From NCBI RefSeq assembly GCF_022179525.1, contig NZ_BPQX01000059.1, positions 1 through 59,677 on the forward strand: a DNA stretch of 59,677 bases, written 5' to 3'. The notes under the pieces are model-generated. The model was given only the letters and a program-made list of their open reading frames with translations. It was not told where the DNA came from and searched no databases. Below are positions 9,113 to 17,142 of this stretch, in pieces. How positions within the stretch are numbered: the stretch's first letter is position 1; every line of letters begins with the position of its first letter. Position numbers and translations under genes: made by a program. Origin of the DNA: Methylobacterium persicinum (lineage in GTDB: Bacteria; Pseudomonadota; Alphaproteobacteria; Rhizobiales; Beijerinckiaceae).

Positions 9113-11830
9113 CTACTCCCCGCCCAACCGTGCCAGCGCCTCGTCGATCTTCACGAGCCGCGCGCTCTCGGCCTCGCGGCGCTCGCGGTTCTCCTCGATG
9201 ATCTCTTCGGGGGCACGGGCGACGAAGTCGGCGTTGGCGAGTTTGGCATCGACCTTCTTGATCTCGCCCTCGGCCTTGGCCTTCTCCTTCTTCAGGCGGG
9301 TGACTTCCGCGGCGAGGTCCACGATGCCTTCGAGCGGCAGGGCCGCGACGCTGCCGCGGACCAGAAGTTGCACAGACTTGGCCGGCGGCGCGTCGGCGAA
9401 GCCGATCTCCGATAGGCGGGCGAGCCGGACCAGCGTCTCCCGCCATGCCTCGACCCGGGCCCGCACCGCCGCATCGGCGCCGACCAGCACCAATGGAATC
9501 TGCGCGCCAGCCGGCACGTTGGTCTCCGAGCGGGCCGATCGGATCTGCCCGATGAGATCGACCACGAAGCCGACCTCTTCCTCAGCGACCGAATCGGCGA
9601 GACCGGCGAGGTCCGGCCAGGGAGCAAGCGCCAGGAGACCGCGCCCCTCGATCCCCTCGCCCTTGATGCCCCAGAGCTCCTCGGTGAGGAACGGCATAAA
9701 GGGATGCAAAATCTTGGCGACTTGGTCGATGAGAAAAGCGATGCTCGCCTGCGTCTCCGCGCGGGCGGCCGGATCGGCCCCCTCCCCCTGCAGCACAGGC
9801 TTCGCCAGTTCCAGGTACCAGTCGCAGAAGATGTTCCAGGTAAAGCGATAGGCGGCGTTCGCGGCGTCGTTAAAGCGGTAGGCGGCCAAGGCGGCCTCGA
9901 CTTCCGCCACGGCACGGGCCGCCTCGCCGAACGCCCATCTGTTGATCGCGCCCTTTACGGCGCGCGGATCGAAGGCCGCGTCGAGGCGACAGCCGTTCAT
10001 CTCCGCGAACCGGGCCGCATTCCAGAGCTTCGTCGCGAAGTTGCGGTAACCCTGCACCCGGTCGGTGGAGAGCTTGATGTCCCGTCCCTGGACGGCGAGG
10101 GCGCAGAGGGTGAAGCGCAGGGCATCCGCGCCGACCTGCTCGATGAGGTCGAGGGGATCGACCACATTGCCCTTCGACTTCGACATCTTGGCGCCGGAGG
10201 CGTCGCGCACCAGCGTGTGCAGGTAGACGGTATCGAAGGGGACATCACCCGTGACGTGCAGCCCGAGCATCATCATGCGGGCGACCCAGAAGAACAGGAT
10301 GTCCTTTCCGGTCACCAGGGTGTTGGTCGGGTAGAAGCGCGCGAGTTCCGGCGTTTTGTCGGGCCAGCCGAGGGTGGAGAACGGCCAGAGGCCGGACGAG
10401 AACCACGTGTCGAGGACATCTTCGTCGCGGGTCAGGGACACGGGCCGGCCATGCTTGGCCGCCGCCGCGTCGTGGGCCTTCTCCTCACTTTCGGCGACGA
10501 AGATGCCGCCCTCGTCGTCGTACCAGACCGGGATCTGGTGGCCCCACCACAACTGGCGCGAGATGCACCACGGCTCGATGTTGGTGAGCCACTGGAAGAA
10601 GATCTTCTCGTAGTTCTCGGGGACGAACTTGGTCTTGCCGTCGTGGACGGCCTGCATGGCACGCTCGGCCAGGGGTTTGACGTTCACGTACCACTGGTCG
10701 GTGAGATACGGCTCGATCACCACACCGGAGCGGTCGCCGTGCGGGACCATGTGGGTGTTGGGCTCGATGGTGCGCAGGCGTTCGCGCTGCTCCATCAGCT
10801 CCACCACGCGCTTGCGCGCCGCCGCCCGGTCGATCCCGTGTAGCGCGAGCACCTCCTGCTCCGGCGAGGCGCCGGCGAGGAAGGCCTCGTTCCCGTCGAC
10901 CAACATCCGGCCCTCGGGGTCGAGGACGTTGATCATGGGCAGGCCGTGCCGGCGGCCGACCTCAAAGTCGTTGAAGTCATGAGCCGGGGTGATCTTGACC
11001 GCGCCAGTCCCCTTCTCGGGATCCGAGTAGCTGTCGGCCACGATGGGGATCAGCCTCCCGACCAGGGGCAGGCGCACGGACTTCCCGACCAGACCCGTGT
11101 AGCGCTCGTCTTCGGGGTGCACGGCCACGGCCGTATCGCCGAGCATGGTCTCCGGGCGTGTGGTGGCCACCGTGATGACCTCGCCGGTTTCCGCGCCGGA
11201 GGCATCCACGACAGGATAATCGAAGTGCCAAAGGTGGCCCTTCACTTCGATCTGCTGGACCTCAAGATCGGAAATCGCCGTCTGGAACCGCGGGTCCCAG
11301 TTCACGAGGCGCTTGTCGCGATAGATCAAGCCGTCCTTGTGCAAGTCCACGAAGGTCTTGAGCACGGCGCGGCTCAGGCCCTCGTCCATGGTGAAGCGCT
11401 CCCGCGTCCAGTCGCAGGAGGCGCCCAGCCGCTTCAGCTGCTCGACGATGGCGCCGCCGGATTCGGCTTTCCAGGCCCAGACCTTCTCAAGGAACGCCTC
11501 GCGGCCGATCTCCCGTCGGCCGGGCTCCTTGCGCTCGGCCATGCGCCGCTCGACGACCATCTGGGTGGCGATGCCGGCATGGTCGGTGCCCGGCTGCCAG
11601 AGTACGTCGCGCCCGCGCATGCGCTCGAAGCGGCAGAGCACATCCTGCAGCGTGTTGTTGAGGGCGTGCCCCATATGCAGGGAGCCCGTCACGTTCGGCG
11701 GCGGGATTACGATGCAATAGGCCGCAGCCCCGGCCCGCTCGGGGCGGCCGGCACGGAAAGCGCCGGCCTCCTCCCAGGCGGCGCGGATGCGCGCCTCGAC
11801 GGAAGCCGGATCGAAGGTTTTGTCCATCAT
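9113..11830 (-). CDS. valS: Valyl-tRNA synthetase
   Basis: A 905-residue class Ia aminoacyl-tRNA synthetase of normal bacterial length. The HIGH signature appears as NVTGSLHMGHALN near residue 50, the KMSKS loop as AKMSKSKGNVVDP near 540, and the tRNA anticodon-binding domain is followed by the C-terminal coiled coil with alternating Lys/Glu heptads typical of ValRS. Two consecutive ATGs (11830 and 11827) can serve as the start. No ribosome-binding site is visible, because a strong hairpin occupies the leader. It sits downstream of popZ on the same strand. Confidence 0.97.
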   Translation of the reverse strand: MMDKTFDPASVEARIRAAWEEAGAFRAGRPERAGAAAYCIVIPPPNVTGSLHMGHALNNTLQDVLCRFERMRGRDVLWQPGTDHAGIATQMVVERRMAERKEPGRREIGREAFLEKVWAWKAESGGAIVEQLKRLGASCDWTRERFTMDEGLSRAVLKTFVDLHKDGLIYRDKRLVNWDPRFQTAISDLEVQQIEVKGHLWHFDYPVVDASGAETGEVITVATTRPETMLGDTAVAVHPEDERYTGLVGKSVRLPLVGRLIPIVADSYSDPEKGTGAVKITPAHDFNDFEVGRRHGLPMINVLDPEGRMLVDGNEAFLAGASPEQEVLALHGIDRAAARKRVVELMEQRERLRTIEPNTHMVPHGDRSGVVIEPYLTDQWYVNVKPLAERAMQAVHDGKTKFVPENYEKIFFQWLTNIEPWCISRQLWWGHQIPVWYDDEGGIFVAESEEKAHDAAAAKHGRPVSLTRDEDVLDTWFSSGLWPFSTLGWPDKTPELARFYPTNTLVTGKDILFFWVARMMMLGLHVTGDVPFDTVYLHTLVRDASGAKMSKSKGNVVDPLDLIEQVGADALRFTLCALAVQGRDIKLSTDRVQGYRNFATKLWNAARFAEMNGCRLDAAFDPRAVKGAINRWAFGEAARAVAEVEAALAAYRFNDAANAAYRFTWNIFCDWYLELAKPVLQGEGADPAARAETQASIAFLIDQVAKILHPFMPFLTEELWGIKGEGIEGRGLLALAPWPDLAGLADSVAEEEVGFVVDLIGQIRSARSETNVPAGAQIPLVLVGADAAVRARVEAWRETLVRLARLSEIGFADAPPAKSVQLLVRGSVAALPLEGIVDLAAEVTRLKKEKAKAEGEIKKVDAKLANADFVARAPEEIIEENRERREAESARLVKIDEALARLGGE

Positions 11831-11841
11831 CGCGAAAGTCG

Positions 11842-11885
11842 GGCCGGAAGCGGGCTGTCCTAAGGATCGAGCCCCGCTTTCGGCC
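11842..11885 (-). other. Leader hairpin between popZ and valS
   Basis: Arms 11842-11856 and 11870-11885 pair over about 14 bp with one mismatch and one bulge, leaving a 13-base loop. The stem ends about 12 bases before the valS start. No T-run follows, so it may act as a processing, stability or translational element rather than a terminator. Confidence 0.5.
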
Positions 11886-11917
11886 GTCAGGCGCCCCGCG
11901 TCAACACGGGATGCGGC

Positions 11918-12589
11918 TCAGCGGCCCCGGGATACCCGCTCGATCTCCGCCCGCACGAGACGCTCGACGACCACCGGCAGGTTGTCGTCCAGCCACGCCT
12001 TCAGCATCGGACGCAGCATGTCCTGCACGATGTCTTCCAGGGTGCGGGCGTTGTTGGTCAGAACCGTATGCGCCAGCAGGTTGAAGGCGTTGCCGACGCT
12101 CGCGTCCGTGGTGGGCGAGATGAGGCGGTCCATCGCCGGGCGAGGGTCGGGGGTCGGGCGAACATCCGGGGCAGGCTCGACCTGCGGCGCGGGCTTCGGC
12201 TCCGGCGCAGGCGCGACCGGCTCCGGTGCCTTCGCGGCCGGGGGCGCCGGCGGAGGCGGCGGAGGTGCCATCATCTCCGGCTCGTCGGCCAGATCCTCGA
12301 AGCTGATCTCGTCGAAATCCAGGGAGACCGGCGTCTGAGCGGGCTCCTCCACAGGGGGCGGCGCGGGCTTCACGAGGGTAATGGGCGGCGTGGGGGTCGG
12401 AACCGGCTCCGCGACCTCGGCGAGGTCGAGGATGTCGTCCATGTCGGCCGGCTCGGGCTCGGGCTCGGCGGGCTTGGCGGCCTGATCATCGGCGATGATC
12501 CGCCGGATGGAGGCCAGGATCTCCTCCATGGAGGGTTCCTGCGCCTTCTCGGCAGCCTTGTCCTGAAACTGCGGGCTTGCTGCACTCAT
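11918..12589 (-). CDS. popZ: PopZ-family polar organising protein (DUF2497)
   Basis: A 223-residue protein with the PopZ layout: a short N-terminal helix with PSMEEILASIRRIIADD, a long acidic, proline-rich disordered linker (about residues 35-150), and a helical C-terminal oligomerisation region containing LEDIVQDMLRPMLKAWLDD. PopZ forms a polar matrix that anchors the chromosome partition complex and cell-cycle regulators in alphaproteobacteria. The C-terminal hallmark is strong, so family assignment is secure; polar function in this organism is inferred. Confidence 0.9.
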   Translation of the reverse strand: MSAASPQFQDKAAEKAQEPSMEEILASIRRIIADDQAAKPAEPEPEPADMDDILDLAEVAEPVPTPTPPITLVKPAPPPVEEPAQTPVSLDFDEISFEDLADEPEMMAPPPPPPAPPAAKAPEPVAPAPEPKPAPQVEPAPDVRPTPDPRPAMDRLISPTTDASVGNAFNLLAHTVLTNNARTLEDIVQDMLRPMLKAWLDDNLPVVVERLVRAEIERVSRGR

Positions 12590-12700
12590 GACGGCGGCGT
12601 GCTCGGATGAAAAGAGACCGGAACGCGGCTCGCGACGAGCCGCAACTCAGTATTTCACGCCGTGGAGCGACGACAAGCCGGCGAAAGGCACAGTGCTCGC

Positions 12701-12728
12701 AAAAAACGACCGCCGCTCACAGGCGATC
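12701..12728 (-). terminator. Rho-independent terminator after the TolC-like gene
   Basis: On the minus strand, arms 12722-12728 and 12708-12714 form a 7-bp stem with one G-T pair and a seven-base loop. One base later comes a run of six T (12706-12701). It begins nine bases after the stop codon of the TolC-like gene and so ends its transcript before popZ. Confidence 0.85.
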
Positions 12729-12736
12729 GCGCCGTC

Positions 12737-14203
12737 TCACCGCCCGTCAGGCGTGCGCAACCCAAACCACAGATCTTTGACCTGATCGTAGTGGATCTTC
12801 GCGCTGTAGGCTTCCACCGGCAACGCCGTGAACCGCGCCGTCAGCTGGCCCATCGCCTGCACCACGCCATACGAGTAGATCACCCGGTCGCGCTGGGCGA
12901 CGATCAGGTTCACCCGCGAGTTCAGCAATTCCTGCTGGGCGTTGAGCACGTCGAGGGTGGTGCGCTGGCCGACGCGGGCCTCCTCGCGCACGCCGTTCAG
13001 GGCCACTTCGTTGGCCTGGACCTGGGCCTGCGCGGCGATGACCTGCGCCTTCGCGGCTTCGAGGCGACCCCAGAAATCAACGATCTGGGCTCGGATCTGA
13101 TCGCGGATCTGATCGACCTGGATCCGGTACTGGCCCACCAGCTCCTTCTGCTGTCGAACCTGGGCGTAGACCTGGCCGCCCTCATAGATCGGGATCGTCA
13201 CCCGGCCGACGAGCGAGGCGCTGACGCCGTTATCGCCCGGGAAAGAGCTATCGTACCGCTGTGAGACGGTGCCCTGAACGCTCGCCTGTGGATAGAGCTG
13301 GCCTTCGTAGACCTTCACCTGCGCTTCAGCGGCATCCAGGGCATGGATAGCCGAGCTGATCTGCGGATGTTCCTGCAGACCGATGGCGATCGCCGCGTCG
13401 AGGCTGCCTGGCACGTAACGGTCGAGGGGGCGGCCAGGCGCGAGGGAGCGCGGCTCGACACCGATGTTCTGCCGGTAGATGCCGATGGAGGTGCGAAGCG
13501 CGCTCTCCGCCGCGCTGACTTGGGAGCGGGCGCCGGCGAGGCGCGCTTCGGCCTGGGCGACGTCCGTGCGCGTGACTTCGCCGACATTGAAGCGGTCGCG
13601 CGTCTGCCGGAGCTGTTCTTCCAGCACTTCGACGTTGTTGCGATTCAGCTCCAGCGTCGCGGTATTGCTAAGCACGTTCATGTACGCCTGAACGGCGTTG
13701 TACAGAACCGTCAGCTCTGTGAAGCGCAGCGTCTCGCGCTGGCTGAAGACCGTCGATTCGGCCCGCCGGACGTTGTTGTCAGTCTGGAAGCCGTTGAAGA
13801 TCGTCTGATTGATCGTCACGCCGGCGCCGCCGGGCGTGGTGGTCTGGTTCAGGTTGATGCTCGAGAACCGCCCCTGCGTGTAGGACGTGCCGATATCGGC
13901 GCTCAACGCCACCGTCGGGCGATAGCCGGACTGGGCGATGGCGACGTTCTCGTCGGTGTAGCGTGTGGTGGCGCGGCTGGCGTTGAGAGTCGGGTTACCA
14001 CGGTAAGCCCTCGCGAGGGCTCCCTCCAATGTCTCGGCGCTGGCCTGATTTGCCATCAGAACCGCGGCGACGGCCGTGGCGGCAACGCCGGCACGGCAAT
14101 ACGCGAAGCGGTTTCTCGGCACTCGTAAACTCACAGTGCTCAACCCTTGCGGCCCTCGATGCTTCGGATGTCCGCCACCAGCATGGTGGTCGTGCGCTGA
14201 CAC
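12737..14203 (-). CDS. tolC: TolC-family outer-membrane efflux/secretion channel
   Basis: The 488-residue reading frame encodes an outer-membrane channel with two repeated OEP domains, from ETLEGALARAYRGNPTLNASRA to the conserved C-terminal region RVNLIVAQRDRVIYSYGVVQAMGQL. A hydrophobic signal peptide ends near NQASAET. The ATG at 14203 puts 23 unusual His/Gly-rich residues before it; a GTG at 14134 would give a conventional signal peptide start and may be the true start. TolC works with type I secretion and RND pumps, but no such partner is nearby, so the substrate is unknown. Confidence 0.9.
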   Translation of the reverse strand: MSAHDHHAGGGHPKHRGPQGLSTVSLRVPRNRFAYCRAGVAATAVAAVLMANQASAETLEGALARAYRGNPTLNASRATTRYTDENVAIAQSGYRPTVALSADIGTSYTQGRFSSINLNQTTTPGGAGVTINQTIFNGFQTDNNVRRAESTVFSQRETLRFTELTVLYNAVQAYMNVLSNTATLELNRNNVEVLEEQLRQTRDRFNVGEVTRTDVAQAEARLAGARSQVSAAESALRTSIGIYRQNIGVEPRSLAPGRPLDRYVPGSLDAAIAIGLQEHPQISSAIHALDAAEAQVKVYEGQLYPQASVQGTVSQRYDSSFPGDNGVSASLVGRVTIPIYEGGQVYAQVRQQKELVGQYRIQVDQIRDQIRAQIVDFWGRLEAAKAQVIAAQAQVQANEVALNGVREEARVGQRTTLDVLNAQQELLNSRVNLIVAQRDRVIYSYGVVQAMGQLTARFTALPVEAYSAKIHYDQVKDLWFGLRTPDGR

Positions 14204-14361
14204 GCGTACCTCCGAACAAGCCCGCCCTACGGGGACCTTAGCCGGAAGTCGTTAATTCGGCACGCGCTCTCAGCACCGTCACACCGGATTCATCGGGGGG
14301 TGGCGCATAAAGGCGACACTCGGACCGGGCTTACGAGCCGTCCGTCTCTCCGCCGCACCTG

Positions 14362-15015
14362 TCAGAAGGCGAAGGTCTTCGCCTCGGCGAAGGCGGCTAG
14401 GGCAGGCAGCGACGCGTCGAAGAGCGGTCGCGAGCCGTAGGCGTCACCGGCCCGGACGAAGACGGTCACCTTCGCCCCCTTGTCGGGGCCGAAAACGCAG
14501 ACCAGCCGTCCGTCGTCCTTCAGCTGTTCGAGGAGCGTCTGCGGCCGGGTTTCCACCCGGCCGTTGATGAGAATGGCGTCGAACGGCCCCTGTTGAGGGG
14601 CGCCCGCCGCAAGGGGGCCGTCGAGGACGGTCGCCTGCCCGGCGAGACGCTCGCGGGCGGCGGCGGCGAGGTCGGGAATCGGTTCGAGGGCGGTGACGGT
14701 CGCCCCCAGGCGCTTCATCACGCAGGCGGCGTAGCCGTAACCCGTCGCTACATCGAGGGCCATGGAACCCGGCTGAAGCTTCAGGGCCTGAATCATCCGC
14801 CCCAGGACCATCGGCGCAGGGGTGACGCGGAGATCCTCACCAGCGGTTCCAAGCCGGATCGGCTGATCGATATAGGCGAAGGGCTCCTGGTTTTTCGGAA
14901 CGAAGGTTTCCCGGGGGACCGAATCGAAGGCATCGAGAACGGCGTTGTCGTTCACGTCGAAGGTCCGCAACTGGCAGTCGACCATCAGCCGCCGCGCCTG
15001 CGCGTAATCGAGCAT
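14362..15015 (-). CDS. Protein-L-isoaspartate O-methyltransferase-like protein
   Basis: A 217-residue class I SAM-dependent methyltransferase of the Pcm family. The N-terminal RRLMVDCQLRTFDV and VPRETFVP segments are typical of the alphaproteobacterial branch, motif I is LDVATGYGYAACVMKRLG, and ALEPIPDLA follows with the acidic ribose contact. Canonical Pcm repairs isoaspartyl residues. In this branch it is usually encoded beside tolC, as here, and repair activity has not been shown for it to my knowledge, so the enzyme name is by homology only. Confidence 0.85.
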   Translation of the reverse strand: MLDYAQARRLMVDCQLRTFDVNDNAVLDAFDSVPRETFVPKNQEPFAYIDQPIRLGTAGEDLRVTPAPMVLGRMIQALKLQPGSMALDVATGYGYAACVMKRLGATVTALEPIPDLAAAARERLAGQATVLDGPLAAGAPQQGPFDAILINGRVETRPQTLLEQLKDDGRLVCVFGPDKGAKVTVFVRAGDAYGSRPLFDASLPALAAFAEAKTFAF

Positions 15016-15153
15016 CGGATACCTCGTTCCCGAACCGGTCCGGCAAGCCGCGCCCGCCGTCGATGGCGCAAGCTTGAGCCTTCGCGGCGGGTTTTCGAAG
15101 ATCGCTCTGCAAAAGGCAAGGACGGGCTGAGGGACAGGGCCCCTACCCCTCGC

Positions 15154-15309
15154 TCACACGCCGAAGAACGGGTCCCGTCCGTCATCCGCCCGCGGCACCA
15201 GCTTACCGGCCGAGCGCAGGGGGAGGCCGGTCGCCAGGGCGATAACCAACCGTGCCAGACCATCCAAGGCCAAGCGCCCAGTTTCGGTGCGTTCGAGACG
15301 ACGATCCAT
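15154..15309 (-). CDS. Small unknown protein (51 residues)
   Basis: This frame encodes 51 residues that begin MDRRLERTETGRLALDGL, contain a short hydrophobic stretch LVIALATGLPL and end DPFFGV. A GGGGGAG ribosome-binding site lies about six bases before the ATG at 15309. It occupies the 401-base space between the Pcm-like gene and the alpha/beta hydrolase gene, and I see nothing else there. I do not recognise the family. The good ribosome-binding site supports a real gene, but short frames are common in GC-rich DNA. Confidence 0.4.
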   Translation of the reverse strand: MDRRLERTETGRLALDGLARLVIALATGLPLRSAGKLVPRADDGRDPFFGV

Positions 15310-15416
15310 GACCTGCTCCCCCGATGAAGGATATCCATCTGGGGTGTCTTCGCCGTCGCATCACCGCGCGTTACGACGGGCCAAGCCGCCCGTGTGCGGG
15401 CCCGCACCCGGTCCGT

Positions 15417-16457
15417 TCAGTCCTTGGCCGGCACGCGCTTGTCGAGCCAGCCGGTGAGCCAGTCGGCGATGTCGAGGCTGTTCTTGTCCTGCATCAGCAT
15501 GTGCGAATTGCCGTGGAAACCAATCTCCGGCAGCAGGATCAGCTCCGCACGTCCGCCCGCCGCATTCGCGGCGGCCACGAAGGCGCGGCACAGCTTGAGG
15601 CGGGGAGCCCAGCGCGGGGACTGATCCACGTAATCGCCGAACAGGACGAGAATCGGCAGGTCCTTGTAGGGAGCGAGGTCTTCCTTGGCCGGATCGGGGC
15701 AGGCGGCGGGCTCAAGGGCGACGATCGCCCGGATGCCGCCCCGGTCGAGGGCCGCCGTCTGGAACGGGTAGATGCCGGATTGCGAGTGCGAGACGAGCAC
15801 GGCGCCCTTCAGGCGCTTCGCCAGTTCAGACAGCGCGGGCACGGTAGGATTTGGGACGGGCAGGGCCGCCGACCAGTCCGGCACCATCTGTTTCCAGAAC
15901 TCGGCCTGCGCCTCCAGCGGGAACTGCATCCCGGGGAAGACCTTCGGGTATTCGGGTCCGAAGCGGAAGATGGCCCAGGCCGCCTCTCGACCCGCGGAAA
16001 AGACCGGCGGGAGGGTGTCCGCACCGGCCTTGCCCGACTTCACGGCATTGATCGCGCTCGGGTTTCCCGCCGAGCGGCCGCGCCAGGACTGATCGATGAC
16101 ATAGGTCGGGAAGCCCCGGCGCACGAAGTATTCGTCCCAGCCCATCCGCCCGTCGGGCGTGGTTTCCCAGGTCTTGCCCGTCAGGCAGCAGCCGTGGATC
16201 AGCACGAGGGGCGTCCGGACCGGCGAGACCGGGATCTGGTAGTGGACATAGACTTGGTCGACCGTGACGGTTCCGGACGGAGCGTAGGCCGGCAGGGTCG
16301 ACAGGGTCTCGGAAGAGACGTCCCGGCCACCCACGAAGAAGCTTCCCTGCTCGGAAAGGGTAAGCGGCGGCGACGGCGCATCCGCCGCATGACCCGGCAG
16401 GGATGCCGCGGCGAAGGCCGCCAGGCACAAGGCGAAAACGCGCAGCATCGGGATCAC
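15417..16457 (-). CDS. Secreted alpha/beta hydrolase (esterase-like)
   Basis: A 346-residue protein with an N-terminal signal peptide (about residues 5-25, ending GHAAD). The alpha/beta-hydrolase core has LVLIHGCCLTG as the oxyanion strand, the nucleophile in VSHSQSG near residue 217, LVLFGDYVD as the likely acidic residue and GFHGNSHML carrying the His. It probably cleaves an ester in the periplasm. The oxyanion segment has two neighbouring Cys, seen in some secreted esterases. The substrate is unknown and the neighbours give no clue. Confidence 0.8.
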   Translation of the reverse strand: MIPMLRVFALCLAAFAAASLPGHAADAPSPPLTLSEQGSFFVGGRDVSSETLSTLPAYAPSGTVTVDQVYVHYQIPVSPVRTPLVLIHGCCLTGKTWETTPDGRMGWDEYFVRRGFPTYVIDQSWRGRSAGNPSAINAVKSGKAGADTLPPVFSAGREAAWAIFRFGPEYPKVFPGMQFPLEAQAEFWKQMVPDWSAALPVPNPTVPALSELAKRLKGAVLVSHSQSGIYPFQTAALDRGGIRAIVALEPAACPDPAKEDLAPYKDLPILVLFGDYVDQSPRWAPRLKLCRAFVAAANAAGGRAELILLPEIGFHGNSHMLMQDKNSLDIADWLTGWLDKRVPAKD

Positions 16458-16555
16458 CGTTCACGAACCTCGCCGGATCCACACAGTCCGACGTCGCGGC
16501 TGCGGCGGCGCGGGGATCGGCCCGGCCGCGTATTCTTCATGCCACGGCGCAGATT

Positions 16556-16603
16556 GGTCCGGCGAGGGCCGGACCGGCCATTCCATGACGGAACGGCCGG
16601 TCC
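16556..16603. other. Pair of mutually exclusive hairpins
   Basis: A hairpin with arms 16556-16563 and 16568-16575 (8 bp) shares bases 16571-16575 with a second possible hairpin, arms 16571-16579 and 16595-16603 (9 bp). Only one can form at a time. They lie 99 bases before the hydrolase start and about 60 bases after the stop of the upstream acidic-protein gene. No T-run follows on either strand. A leader or attenuator role is possible but unproven. Confidence 0.35.
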
Positions 16604-16662
16604 CGGTACTTTGCCACCATCGGCGCGGCCCGCCTCCCCGCAGGGGGCGCAGGCCTTGGTCC

Positions 16663-17010
16663 TCAGGCGTGAGCGGTGTCTTCCTCGTCGATGTCCACGA
16701 GGAAGACGATATCCGCCTCGTCCTCGTCCCCCTCTTCGGTCTCGGCATCGGTGTAGCGGGGGTCGTCCACGAATTCGCCCTCGCCGTCATCCTCGGCGAG
16801 TGCGTCCTCGAACACCTCGATCTCGTCCTCCTTCGCCGGGCGGACGAGGAGGGGCGCTTTCCCGTCCCAGAGCGGCTTGCCGCCGCTCGTCATCGATTGG
16901 ATGTCTTCCTTGAAGCCGTCGCAGGTGAAGAGGTCCTTGGCGGAGGCCTCATCGCTGTTGATGACTGCGACCGCCGTGCCCTCGATTTCCAGGGTGAACA
17001 TGGCCGGCAT
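16663..17010 (-). CDS. Small acidic protein of unknown function
   Basis: A 115-residue protein. Its first 55 residues look folded (MFTLEIEGTAVAVINSDE, then DLFTCDGFKEDIQSM). The remainder is strongly acidic, with runs such as EDDGEGEFVDD and EEGDEDEADI, giving a very low predicted pI. There is no signal peptide or membrane segment. I do not recognise the family. Acidic tails of this type suggest a protein partner or a nucleic-acid mimic, but that is speculation. Confidence 0.7.
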   Translation of the reverse strand: MPAMFTLEIEGTAVAVINSDEASAKDLFTCDGFKEDIQSMTSGGKPLWDGKAPLLVRPAKEDEIEVFEDALAEDDGEGEFVDDPRYTDAETEEGDEDEADIVFLVDIDEEDTAHA

Positions 17011-17142
17011 CCTCTCTTCGACCGCGCCTGCACGCTCCCGAGCGGGCCGCGTGATGCGGCGTGCCCCCGTTTGGAAGCGTCCTGCCGCACGCGGTTGCTG
17101 TAGGGGGGAAGCCGGCGCGGGCCAACCCCGTCCCGGCGCGAC

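Noticed and set aside
11831-11917. T-box leader before valS
   Set aside because: No T-box core, no specifier loop and no terminator; the family is rare in this phylum.
14985-15407. 140-codon minus-strand frame between the Pcm-like and hydrolase genes
   Set aside because: It has an Arg/Ser/Trp-rich, non-protein-like composition and no ribosome-binding site. A better 51-codon frame lies in the same space.
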